Notes under the pieces: model-generated
Database searches by the model: none
What the model saw: the letters and a program-made list of their open reading frames with translations, nothing else
What the model was told of the DNA's origin: nothing
Program-made: the position numbers and the translations under genes
In this document: piece after piece, positions 16,105 through 23,528 of the stretch
Layout of the letters: each line of letters starts with the position of its first letter
Numbering within the stretch: position 1 is the stretch's first letter
Source: Paracoccaceae bacterium
GTDB lineage: Bacteria > Pseudomonadota > Alphaproteobacteria > Rhodobacterales > Rhodobacteraceae
NCBI GenBank assembly: GCA_007117005.1
Contig: SKHK01000162.1
Coordinates: 1 to 37,036 of the forward strand
Direction: 5' to 3'
Length of the DNA: 37,036 bases

Positions 16105-16161
16105 GCGCACCAAAAGCCTTTCAAAGGCTTTTGCAAATCCCTTTCTAAAAGGGATTTGTGC
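16105..16161 (+). repeat. Double-hairpin intergenic repeat, copy 2 (alpha-beta gap)
   Basis: Stems AAAAGCCTT/AAGGCTTTT (16112-16120 with 16124-16132) and AAATCCCTTT/AAAGGGATTT (16135-16144 with 16148-16157), bounded by GCGCACC and GTGC. It is the reverse complement of the element at 10764-10815. It fills most of the 105-base gap between the oxygenase alpha and beta genes. Confidence 0.87.
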
Positions 16162-16198
16162 CCCGCCTTGACCCTGACGCAACGCAGGAGGGCTACCC

Positions 16199-16702
16199 AT
16201 GTCTGACACGCTTGCCACCACCATCGCAGACGTGACCCGCGACGATCTGATCGATTTCGTCCATGCCGAGGCGCGCATGCTGGACGAGGGGCGCTTCGAT
16301 GACTGGCTGACCCTCTGGGCTGCCGACGGGATGTACTGGATGCCGCTGGAATGGAACCAGCAGGACCCGATCCACGAGACCTCGCTGTTGTGGGAGGATC
16401 AGTTCATGCTGCGCCTGCGGGTGGAGCGTCTGAACGGCGCCCGCACCTTCAGCCAGAAACCGAAAAGCCGCTGTCTGCATGTGCTCAACCGCCCGGATGT
16501 GGACCTGATCGACAACGATAAGGGCCGCTACCGGGTCGTCACCCGCATGACCTATGTGGAAACCCGCCTGGACGAACAGTTCCTGCTTGCCATCACCGCC
16601 ACGCATGATCTGGTCTGGCAGGAGGGGTTGAAGATCAAGCTCAAGCGCGTCGACATCCTGAATTGCGATGCCGCGTTCGGCAATATCCAGCTTCTGCCGT
16701 GA
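16199..16702 (+). CDS. iadE: Aromatic ring-hydroxylating oxygenase, beta subunit
   Basis: The 167-residue structural subunit of the SnoaL/NTF2-like fold that assembles with the alpha subunit into an alpha3beta3 oxygenase. Family features are DFVHAEARMLDEGRFDDWLTLWAADGMYWMP near the N terminus and VETRLDEQFLLAITATHDLVW later on. The start has AGGAGGG eight bases upstream. The stop TGA overlaps a possible GTG start of the ligase gene, suggesting coupling. The 105-base gap to the alpha gene is unusually long for this operon and contains a double hairpin. Confidence 0.9.
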   Translation: MSDTLATTIADVTRDDLIDFVHAEARMLDEGRFDDWLTLWAADGMYWMPLEWNQQDPIHETSLLWEDQFMLRLRVERLNGARTFSQKPKSRCLHVLNRPDVDLIDNDKGRYRVVTRMTYVETRLDEQFLLAITATHDLVWQEGLKIKLKRVDILNCDAAFGNIQLLP

Positions 16703-16704
16703 CT

Positions 16705-18306
16705 ATGCCCGCGATTACCGCCGCCACCGTCCACGGCGCCTTCGCCGCCAGCGCCGCGCGCTGGCCGGACCGGCCGTTCCTGAACGTCCTGCCGGAAACC
16801 GCAGCCATCTATGGTATTGAGGCGGGCGAGATCACCTATGCCCGGGCGGCAGCGGAAGTGGACCGCCTGCGCGCCGCGCTGGCCGGCGCTGGCATGAATC
16901 CCGGCCACCGGCTGATGCTGCTGATGGAAAACCGTCCTGCCTTCTTCCTGTGGTGGCTGGCGGCGAATGCGCTGGGTGCTTCGGTCGTGCCGGTCAACCC
17001 GGACCTGCGGGCAGCGGAACTGGATTACATGGCCGGCCATGTCACCCCTGCCCTGGCCGTCGCCATCCCGTCGCGCATCGCCGACCTGCAGGCCGCCGCG
17101 CAGGCCGCGGACATCGCCATGCCTGTCGCCGCCCCCGACGCCCCCCTGCCCGCCATCACCACGCCCCCGGTGTTTCAGGGCGACGAGGCCGCGGTCCTTT
17201 ACACCTCCGGCAGCACCGGCCGACCAAAGGGCTGCGTGCTGGGCAATGACTACTTCCTCACCGCCGGAAACTGGTATGCCGGCGTCGGCGGCATCTGCGC
17301 CCTGCAGGACGGCGACCGGATGATCACGCCCCTGCCGATCTTCCACATGAACGCCATGGCCTGTTCCTTCATGGCGATGATCGCAGTGGGCGGTTGCCTG
17401 ACCGCGCTGGACCGTTTCCACCCCCGGACATGGTGGCAATCGGTGTGCGAATCCGGCGCCACCTGCCTGCATTACCTTGGCGTCATGCCCTCGATGCTGA
17501 TGGGCCTGCCGGAAGTTGCCGATGACCGCGCCCATGCCGTCCGCTTCGGCTTCGGCGCCGGCATCGACCCCAAGCTGCACGAAGCCTTCGAGACCCGCTT
17601 CGGCATCCCCCTGGTCGAGGCCTGGGCGATGACCGAAACCGGCAACGGCGCCGTGATAGCCGCCAGCCACCCGCCCCGGCGCATCGGTGAAAGCTGTCTG
17701 GGCCGCCCCGGCCCGGGGATGGAGCTGCGCATCGTGGGCGATGACGGCGCCGATGTCCCGGCGGGCCAGCCCGGCGAACTGCTGGTCCGCGCCGCCGGGC
17801 CGGACCCGCGCAGGGGCTTCTTCCGCGAATACTACAAGGACCCGGTCGCCACGGCAGAGGCCTGGGCCGGCGGCTGGTTCCACACCGGCGATCTGGTTCG
17901 ACAGGAAGCCTCGGGCGAGGTCTTTTTCGTCGACCGCAAGAAGAACGTCATCCGCCGCTCGGGCGAGAATATCGCGGCGGTCGAGGTCGAATCGGTCCTC
18001 ATGCGCCACCCGGCCGTCAAATCCGCCGCCGTCGCCGCCGTCCCCGATGCCATCCGCGGCGACGAGGTCTTTGCCTGCCTGATCGCGGACAACCCCTCCC
18101 CCGCGCTGGCACAGGAAATCGCCCGCTGGGCGCTGACCCAGATGGCCTATTACAAGGTGCCGGGCCATATCGCCTTTGTCGACGCGCTGCCCCTGACCGC
18201 CACCAACAAGCTGCAACGCGCAGAGTTGAAAACCCTCGCCGCGCGGCTGCTGGACGACCCCGCCACCGTCAACACCACCGCTCTGAAACGCCGGCAGGTG
18301 GCCTAG
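16705..18306 (+). CDS. AMP-forming acyl-CoA ligase
   Basis: A 533-residue adenylate-forming enzyme activating a carboxylic acid with ATP and CoA. The phosphate loop YTSGSTGRPKG lies near residues 167-177. The A5 region is EAWAMTETGNGAV, the A7/A8 hinge is GWFHTGDLVRQEASGEVFFVDRKKNVIRRSGENI, and the catalytic lysine region reads LTATNKLQRAELK. Start alternatives are ATG 16705 and GTG 16699, the latter overlapping the beta subunit stop. In the proposed pathway it would activate the hydroxylated oxindole-3-acetate so that the side chain can be cut off as acetyl-CoA. The substrate is not readable from sequence; other aryl or bile-acid-like acids are possible. Confidence 0.88.
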   Translation: MPAITAATVHGAFAASAARWPDRPFLNVLPETAAIYGIEAGEITYARAAAEVDRLRAALAGAGMNPGHRLMLLMENRPAFFLWWLAANALGASVVPVNPDLRAAELDYMAGHVTPALAVAIPSRIADLQAAAQAADIAMPVAAPDAPLPAITTPPVFQGDEAAVLYTSGSTGRPKGCVLGNDYFLTAGNWYAGVGGICALQDGDRMITPLPIFHMNAMACSFMAMIAVGGCLTALDRFHPRTWWQSVCESGATCLHYLGVMPSMLMGLPEVADDRAHAVRFGFGAGIDPKLHEAFETRFGIPLVEAWAMTETGNGAVIAASHPPRRIGESCLGRPGPGMELRIVGDDGADVPAGQPGELLVRAAGPDPRRGFFREYYKDPVATAEAWAGGWFHTGDLVRQEASGEVFFVDRKKNVIRRSGENIAAVEVESVLMRHPAVKSAAVAAVPDAIRGDEVFACLIADNPSPALAQEIARWALTQMAYYKVPGHIAFVDALPLTATNKLQRAELKTLAARLLDDPATVNTTALKRRQVA

Positions 18307-18307
18307 G

Positions 18308-19474
18308 ATGGCGCGGCAGGGCTATGACGGCGTGGTGCTCGCCGCCCCCTACACCGAGCCCTATACCCGCTTTTCCAACGAGACCGCGCATTGGTGGATC
18401 GCCCGCGCGCTCAGCGGCAGCCTGCGCGCCGCCGGCCTGACCCCGCGCGATATCGACGGCTTCGCGGTGGCCAGCTTCACGCTTTTCCCCGATACGCCCG
18501 TCGCGCTGACCCAGCATCTGGGCCTGTCGCCGCGCTGGCTGGACAGCGTGCCGATGGGCGGCGCCTCGGGCATCGTGGCGCTGCGCCGTGCGGCGCGGGC
18601 GGTGCAGGCGGGCGACGCCGATATCGTCGCCTGCGTGGCGGGCGATACCAACCCCATCGACGGCTTTCGAAAGCTGCTGTCCGGCTTTTCCCGCTTCGCG
18701 CTGGATGCCAGCTACCCCTATGGCTATGGCGGCCCCAATGCCAGCTTCGCCCTGCTGATGGACCGCTACATGGCCGACTACGGCGCCAGCCGCGCCGATT
18801 TCGGCCATATCGCCGTCGCCCAGCGCGCGAACGCCCTGCGAAACCCCCATGCGCTGATGAAGAAACCCCTCAGCCTGGACGACTACCTGACCGCCCGCCC
18901 CATCGCAGAACCCATTGCGCTATTCGACTGCGTGATGCCCTGCGCGGGGGCCGAAGCCTTTCTGGTCATGACCGAAGACCGCGCCCGCACCCTGAACCTG
19001 CCCTTCGCCCGCATCAGCGCCACCATCGAGCGCCACAACGCCTTTGCCGACGACCCCATCCAGCTGCGCGGCGGCTGGGCGGTCGATGTCGATGAACTGT
19101 GGCAAATGGCCGGCTTGGTGCCGCAGGACATGGACCTCGTGCAGACCTATGACGACTACCCGGTGATCTCGGCCCTTCAGTTCGAGGATCTGGGCTTCTG
19201 CGCCAAGGGCGAGGGCGCCGCCTTCCTCGCCGCGCGCGACCTCACCATCACCGGCGATTTGCCGCATAACACCTCTGGCGGGCAACTTTCGGCCGGCCAG
19301 GCCGGCGCCGCCGGTGGCTTCATCGGCCTGACCGAGGCCATCCGCCAGGTCACCCGCACCGCCGGCCCCACCCAGGTCGCCGATGCAGCCCGCGCGCTGG
19401 TCTCCGGCTTCGGCATGATCAATTTCGACCGCGGCCTCTGCTCTGCCGCCTGCGTACTGGAAACGCCTTCATGA
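18308..19474 (+). CDS. Thiolase-like protein without thiolase catalytic residues (probable acyl-CoA aldolase)
   Basis: A 388-residue member of the SCP2/lipid-transfer thiolase branch. The fold is evident (DGFAVASFTLFPD, GGASGIVALRRAARAVQAGDADIV, GGQLSAGQAGAAGGFIGLTEAIRQV). The nucleophilic cysteine of CxSG is Gly85, and the GHP histidine is Gln331, so normal Claisen condensation or thiolysis is unlikely. This matches the Ltp2-type aldolases of steroid side-chain degradation, which cleave a tertiary beta-hydroxyacyl-CoA and require a DUF35 partner. The next gene encodes a DUF35 protein. A YDDYPV segment (about 283-288) may supply the tyrosines used by such aldolases. The start is two bases after the ligase stop. 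An alternative is a non-catalytic thiolase partner. Confidence 0.8.
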   Translation: MARQGYDGVVLAAPYTEPYTRFSNETAHWWIARALSGSLRAAGLTPRDIDGFAVASFTLFPDTPVALTQHLGLSPRWLDSVPMGGASGIVALRRAARAVQAGDADIVACVAGDTNPIDGFRKLLSGFSRFALDASYPYGYGGPNASFALLMDRYMADYGASRADFGHIAVAQRANALRNPHALMKKPLSLDDYLTARPIAEPIALFDCVMPCAGAEAFLVMTEDRARTLNLPFARISATIERHNAFADDPIQLRGGWAVDVDELWQMAGLVPQDMDLVQTYDDYPVISALQFEDLGFCAKGEGAAFLAARDLTITGDLPHNTSGGQLSAGQAGAAGGFIGLTEAIRQVTRTAGPTQVADAARALVSGFGMINFDRGLCSAACVLETPS

Positions 19475-19480
19475 CGGCCG

Positions 19481-19546
19481 CCCCTCATCTTGCCCTAAAT
19501 ACTCCGGGGGGGGGCCGCTCAGCGGACGGGGAGCAGCGCCCCCCGC
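19481..19546 (+). repeat. GC-rich intergenic repeat, second family, copy 1
   Basis: Begins CCCCTCATCTTGCCC, continues with AAATACTCCGGGGGGG and CCGCTCAGCGGACGGGGAGC. Three hairpin-forming blocks are visible: CCC...GGG, CCGC-TCA-GCGG and a G-rich/C-rich pair. It starts 7 bases after the thiolase-like stop codon. A near copy lies at 22317-22382 in the same orientation. Confidence 0.8.
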
Positions 19547-19571
19547 CCCGCCACCCACAGGCGGAAACTCC

Positions 19572-20816
19572 ATGACCCAGCCCCTTGCCCCCCCGCCAAG
19601 GAAAAACCCGGCCCGCCGCACCCCCGTCCCCACGCTGCCCCCGGGCACACGCTCCCGCGCAGCGCTGGGCCTGTCGCTCGCCGCCGCACAGGGCCGTTTC
19701 CAGCTTCAGACCTGCACCGACTGCGGCGCCGTCCAGTATCCCCCGCGCGATGCCTGCCACCGCTGCCTGTCCACGGCGCTGGCATGGCAGGACCAGCCCC
19801 GCGGCGCGCAGCTGCTCGCCGAAACCACCATCCACGCCAGCCCCGACCCCTATTTCCGCGAACGCCTGCCCTGGCGCGCGGGCACTGTCCAACTGGACGC
19901 AGGCCCCGTGGCACTGGCTCATATCCACGGCGACGTGCTGCGCGGCGCCCGCACCCGCATGGCGCTGATGCTGGACCGCGCGGGCCAGGGCGTGCTGGTC
20001 GCGCTGCCCGAAAAGGAGACCCCGCATATGCAGGACGACCCCGCACTGCGCGCCATGGGCACCCACCCGCGCCACCGCCGCATCCTGATCGCGGACGCCC
20101 GCGCGCCAGAGGCTCCGGCCCTGACCCGCGCCCTGCTCGATGCCGGCGCCGCCCATGTCTTTCTGGGCCTTTCCGAACGCTGGCGCCCGTTCCCCGCCCA
20201 GCCCACGCTGGCGGCAATGGAAAACGTCACCCTCCACCCGCTTGATGTCACCGATGCCGAATCGATCACCGATCTGGCCGGATCCATCGGCGGCAAGGTG
20301 GATATCCTGATCAACAACGCCCGCCATATCCGCCCCGGCGGTGTCATCACCGGCACCATCCATGACGCCGGCGACGCGCTGGAAAAGGGCGCACTGGGCC
20401 TGATGCGTCTGGCCCATGCCTTCGGCCCGGCGCTTGCAGCGCGCGGTGCCGACGGAGTGAACAGCGCTGCCGCCTGGGTCACCGTGCTGCCCGCCCAGGC
20501 GCTCGCCCATGACCCCGCCTTCGCCGCCAGCACCGCCGCCGGCGCCGCCACCCGTGCCCTGTCGCTGTCGCTGCGGGCAGAGCTGCGCGCGGGCGGCATC
20601 CGCGTGCTGCATGTCCATGCCGGCCCGGTGGATGACGAATGGCACCAGCCCCTGCCGCCCCCGAAACTGGCGCCAAAGGCCCTTGCCCGCGCCATCGTGC
20701 AGGGGCTGGAACAGGGGCTGGAGGAAGTCCACGCCGGCGATGTCGCCCGCGATATCGCCGAACGCTTCGCCCGAAACCCCGCCCTTCTGGCGCGCGAGAT
20801 GGAGGGCGGCGCATGA
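19572..20816 (+). CDS. DUF35 Zn-ribbon/OB-fold protein fused to a degenerate SDR domain
   Basis: A 414-residue fusion. Residues 30-165 are a DUF35 acyl-CoA-associated domain: Zn ribbon with Cys48, Cys51, Cys62 and Cys65, then an OB fold (LLAETTIHASPDPYF...GRTRMALMLD-like strand order). Residues 168-405 follow the short-chain dehydrogenase fold (DVTDAESITDLA, ILINNARHI, AASTAAGAATRALSLSLRAEL). The cofactor glycine motif is absent, and the catalytic YxxxK reads FAAST (Phe317, Thr321), so the SDR half is dead. DUF35 proteins serve as obligate partners of thiolases and aldolases, and the preceding gene is such a protein. The N-terminal 30 residues are proline-rich. The stop overlaps the next start (ATGA). 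Confidence 0.83.
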   Translation: MTQPLAPPPRKNPARRTPVPTLPPGTRSRAALGLSLAAAQGRFQLQTCTDCGAVQYPPRDACHRCLSTALAWQDQPRGAQLLAETTIHASPDPYFRERLPWRAGTVQLDAGPVALAHIHGDVLRGARTRMALMLDRAGQGVLVALPEKETPHMQDDPALRAMGTHPRHRRILIADARAPEAPALTRALLDAGAAHVFLGLSERWRPFPAQPTLAAMENVTLHPLDVTDAESITDLAGSIGGKVDILINNARHIRPGGVITGTIHDAGDALEKGALGLMRLAHAFGPALAARGADGVNSAAAWVTVLPAQALAHDPAFAASTAAGAATRALSLSLRAELRAGGIRVLHVHAGPVDDEWHQPLPPPKLAPKALARAIVQGLEQGLEEVHAGDVARDIAERFARNPALLAREMEGGA

Positions 20817-21589
20817 CCCCCCTTGCCACCCTTACCGAAGCGCTTGCCACAGGCCGCGTGCGCGTCATCGACCTGACCCATACGCTGGACCCGGATTTCC
20901 CGGTCATCGTGCTGCCGGCCGAATTCGGCCAATGCGCCCGCTTCCGCATGGACGAGGTCTCGGCCTATGACCATCGCGGCCCGGCGTGGAAATGGCATAA
21001 CCTGTCGATGTCCGAACACACCGGCACCCATTTCGACGCGCCGATTCACTGGGTTACGGGGCGCGATGTGGCCAAGGGCAGCACGGATGCCATCGACCCC
21101 GCCGCCTTCGTTGGCCCGGTTTGCGTGATCGACTGCGCGGAAGGTGCCGCCGCAGACGAGGATTTCACGCTGGAGCCCAGCCATATCGACAAATGGGAGG
21201 CCGAACACGGCCCCATCCCCCCCGGCGCCTGGGTGCTGATGCGCACCGACTGGTCGCACCGTCAGGGCGCGGCCTACCTGAACCTGAAGGATGACGGCGC
21301 CCATTCCCCCGGCCCCTCGCCTGCCGCCATCCGCGCGCTGCTCAAGCGCGGCATCACCGGCTTCGGCACCGAATGCGTGGGCACCGATGCAGGCCAGGCC
21401 GCGCATTTCGACCCGCCCTATCCGGCCCATGCGCTGCTGCATGGGGCAGGGAAATACGGGCTGCAATGCCTGCGCAATCTGGACCAGTTACCGCCCACCG
21501 GCGCGGTGCTGATCTGCCCGCCCCTGAAGATCAAGGGCGGCACCGGCTCGCCCCTGCGCGTCCTTGCTTTGGTGGAGGATGCCCAATGA
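20813..21589 (+). CDS. Cyclase-family metal hydrolase, probable isatin hydrolase
   Basis: A 258-residue member of the cyclase superfamily that includes kynurenine formamidase and isatin hydrolase. The Mn-binding motif SEHTGTHFDAPIHW is intact: His69, His73 and Asp75, with His79 following. These positions lie four residues from those recalled for the Labrenzia isatin hydrolase (His73, His77, Asp79), and its DLTHTLDPDFPV start and VLMRTDWS segment fit the family. Isatin hydrolase opens isatin to isatinate, a step of indole-3-acetate breakdown. The start overlaps the previous stop (ATGA) with GGAGGG upstream, and its own stop overlaps the SDR start. Kynurenine formamidase is the main alternative but does not suit the neighbours. 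Confidence 0.78.
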   Translation: MTPLATLTEALATGRVRVIDLTHTLDPDFPVIVLPAEFGQCARFRMDEVSAYDHRGPAWKWHNLSMSEHTGTHFDAPIHWVTGRDVAKGSTDAIDPAAFVGPVCVIDCAEGAAADEDFTLEPSHIDKWEAEHGPIPPGAWVLMRTDWSHRQGAAYLNLKDDGAHSPGPSPAAIRALLKRGITGFGTECVGTDAGQAAHFDPPYPAHALLHGAGKYGLQCLRNLDQLPPTGAVLICPPLKIKGGTGSPLRVLALVEDAQ

Positions 21590-22311
21590 CCGATTATACC
21601 GCCGTCATCACCGGGGGCAGCCAGGGCATCGGCGCCGATCTGGCGCAGGCGATGCTGGACAAGGGCTGGCGCGTCGTCTCCATCGCCCGTGGCAGGGGCA
21701 CGGCCAGCCACGGCCGGCTGGAACACATCCAGGCCGACCTGATGGACGCGGACGCCACCGCGCAGGCCGCCGCCGATATCGCATCGCGCCACAGCGTCAC
21801 GCATTTCATCCACAACGCCGGCATCATCCTGCCCAACCTCATCGAGGACGCGAAGCCGGCAGACCTGCAGACCCTCACCCAGCTCCACCTCGGCGCCGCG
21901 CTGACGCTCACCCAGGCCTTCCTGCCGGCGATGAAGGAAGCCCGCTTCGGCCGCATTCTCTTCAACGCCTCGCGCGCCGCACTGGGGGCGAAAACCCGCA
22001 CCGCCTACGGCGCCAGCAAGGCCGGGATGATCGGCATGGCCCGCACCTGGGCGCTGGAACTGGCGCCCCATGGCATCACCGTCAACGTGGTGGCCCCCGG
22101 CCCGGTGCTGACCGACAATTTCTGGGGCATCATCCCGAAGGACAGCCCGCAGCAGGCCGACCTCGCCGCCCGCCTGCCCGTCGGCCGGCTGGGCACGCCG
22201 GAAGACATCACCCACGCCTTCCTCTTTTTCGCCGACCCCAAGGCAGGGTTCATCACCGGCCAGACCCTTTATGTCTGTGGCGGTGCCAGCATCGGGGGCG
22301 TGCCGATATGA
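21586..22311 (+). CDS. Short-chain dehydrogenase/reductase
   Basis: A 241-residue classical SDR using NAD(P). The cofactor motif is ITGGSQGIG (residues 8-16), followed by HNAGI, the catalytic serine in LFNASRAAL and YGASK (YxxxK), then NVVAPGPVLTDNFW and a FabG-like end (GFITGQTLYVCGGASIGG). All catalytic residues are present. It overlaps the hydrolase stop and is preceded by GGAGG. It may oxidise an alcohol intermediate of the pathway, or pair with the dead SDR domain of the fusion gene two cistrons upstream; neither can be decided from sequence. Confidence 0.92.
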   Translation: MTDYTAVITGGSQGIGADLAQAMLDKGWRVVSIARGRGTASHGRLEHIQADLMDADATAQAAADIASRHSVTHFIHNAGIILPNLIEDAKPADLQTLTQLHLGAALTLTQAFLPAMKEARFGRILFNASRAALGAKTRTAYGASKAGMIGMARTWALELAPHGITVNVVAPGPVLTDNFWGIIPKDSPQQADLAARLPVGRLGTPEDITHAFLFFADPKAGFITGQTLYVCGGASIGGVPI

Positions 22312-22316
22312 CCCGC

Positions 22317-22382
22317 CCCCTCATCTTGCCCCCAATACTCTGGGGGGAGGCCGCGTAGCGGACGGGGGGCAAGGCCCCCTCT
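22317..22382 (+). repeat. GC-rich intergenic repeat, second family, copy 2
   Basis: CCCCCTCATCTTGCCCCCAATACTC followed by GGGGGGAGGCCGCGTAGCGG and GGGGGC-AAG-GCCCCC. Copy 1 is at 19481-19546. It lies directly after the SDR stop and before the TRAP genes. The last hairpin could reduce readthrough into the transporter operon. Confidence 0.82.
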
Positions 22383-22393
22383 CAAAACTTCCC

Positions 22394-22421
22394 TTGCGTC
22401 AAACTGTTTCGAGCTTAAACT
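22394..22421 (+). promoter_or_regulatory. Weak candidate promoter of the TRAP operon
   Basis: TTGCGT (22394-22399), 16-base spacer, TAAACT (22416-22421), about 58 bases before the binding-protein start. It is a modest sigma-70 match in a locally AT-richer stretch. Confidence 0.3.
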
Positions 22422-22478
22422 AACCGCCATAGGGCGGGCACGAATCCACCCCAACCAACCCACAGGGAGCCTGACACG

Positions 22479-23516
22479 ATGACCTTTACCCTTCCCCTCC
22501 GCAGCCTGACCGCCGGCGCGGCGCTCCTGGCCCTCTCGGCCGGCGCGCAGGCGCAGACCGTGCTGACCTTCAACTGGTGGATCCCCCCCACCCATCTGAT
22601 GCGCACGGAAGTGATGAACCCCTGGGCCGAGGCCGTGGCCGAGGCGACCGGCGGCGAGGTCATCATCGAATTCACCACCACCTCGCTGGCCCCACCGCCG
22701 CGCCAGCCGGAACTGGTCGCCGATGGCGCGGTCGATCTGGTCCTGGGCGTGCATGGCTATACGCCGGACCGTTTCGTCAATGCCGGCGTGATGGAACTGC
22801 CCTTCATGGTCACCACGGGCGAACATGCCTCGATCGCCTACTGGCGCGCCTACGAGCGGTATTTTGCCGAGACGGGCGAACATGAGGGCGTGCGCGTCCT
22901 GGCGCATTACGTCCACAGCGCCGGCTCGGTGATGGCGCGTGATCGGGTGCTGGACAGCTTGGATGCGTTCAACGGCCTTCTGATGCGCGCCGGCGGCGGC
23001 ACGCAGGACCGCGTGGCGGATGCGCTGGGCGCCTCTGTCGTATCCTCGCCCGCGCCGACCACCTATGAACTCCTGTCCAATGGCGTGGTCGATGCCACGC
23101 TGATGACGCCGGACGGCTATACCTCGTTCAACCTGCGCGACCATGTGCACACGCAATTGCTGGTGCCGGGGGGGCTGTTCAACTCGTCCTTCTTCGTGCT
23201 GATGAACGAGGACAGCTATGCCCGCATCCCCGAGGAACACCGCGAGGCTTTCGACGCGCTGACCGGCGAATACCTGTCGGCGCTGGGCGGGCGCGGCTTT
23301 GACACCGTGTCGGATTCCGGCCTGCAGGCGATGATCGACGACGGCCGCACCGTGATCACCGCCAGCGACGACATGCTGGCCGAGATGCAGGAGCGCCTGG
23401 CTTTCCTGGAAGAGGAATGGATCGCCCGTGTGGCCGAGGAACGCGGCCTGGACGGGGCCGAGATCATCGCCTTCATGCGCGACACCATGGCCGAACTGGC
23501 CGAGGCCGACGAGTAA
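22479..23516 (+). CDS. dctP: TRAP transporter solute-binding protein (DctP family)
   Basis: A 345-residue periplasmic binding protein. The signal peptide (residues 1-25) ends AGAQAQ. The mature part has the DctP pattern: substrate entry strand TFNWWIPPTHLMRTEVMNPWAEAVAEATGGEV, DGAVDLVLGVHGYTPDRF, FNGLLMRAGGGTQDRVADALGASVV and a long C-terminal helix region. The FNWWIPPTH start resembles TRAP proteins for aromatic or hydrophobic acids. A ribosome site AGGGAG lies upstream. It probably delivers the aromatic substrate of the adjacent catabolic genes; the known iad locus uses an ABC-type binding protein instead. Confidence 0.9.
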   Translation: MTFTLPLRSLTAGAALLALSAGAQAQTVLTFNWWIPPTHLMRTEVMNPWAEAVAEATGGEVIIEFTTTSLAPPPRQPELVADGAVDLVLGVHGYTPDRFVNAGVMELPFMVTTGEHASIAYWRAYERYFAETGEHEGVRVLAHYVHSAGSVMARDRVLDSLDAFNGLLMRAGGGTQDRVADALGASVVSSPAPTTYELLSNGVVDATLMTPDGYTSFNLRDHVHTQLLVPGGLFNSSFFVLMNEDSYARIPEEHREAFDALTGEYLSALGGRGFDTVSDSGLQAMIDDGRTVITASDDMLAEMQERLAFLEEEWIARVAEERGLDGAEIIAFMRDTMAELAEADE

Positions 23517-23528
23517 GGCCCCGCGCCC

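Noticed and set aside
13757-16702. Reading the Rieske system as anthranilate or salicylate dioxygenase
   Set aside because: No catechol or gentisate cleavage genes are adjacent, while CoA ligase, aldolase-like and isatin-hydrolase-like genes are; kept only as an alternative.
16552-18216. 554-codon minus-strand frame across the ligase gene
   Set aside because: Antisense of the acyl-CoA ligase and beta subunit, with no domain and biased composition.
18308-19474. Ordinary acetyl-CoA acetyltransferase
   Set aside because: Both thiolase catalytic residues are replaced.
19572-20816. Two separate genes (DUF35 and SDR) joined by a sequencing error
   Set aside because: The frame is continuous through the junction with no internal start signal or frame shift, so a real fusion is more likely.
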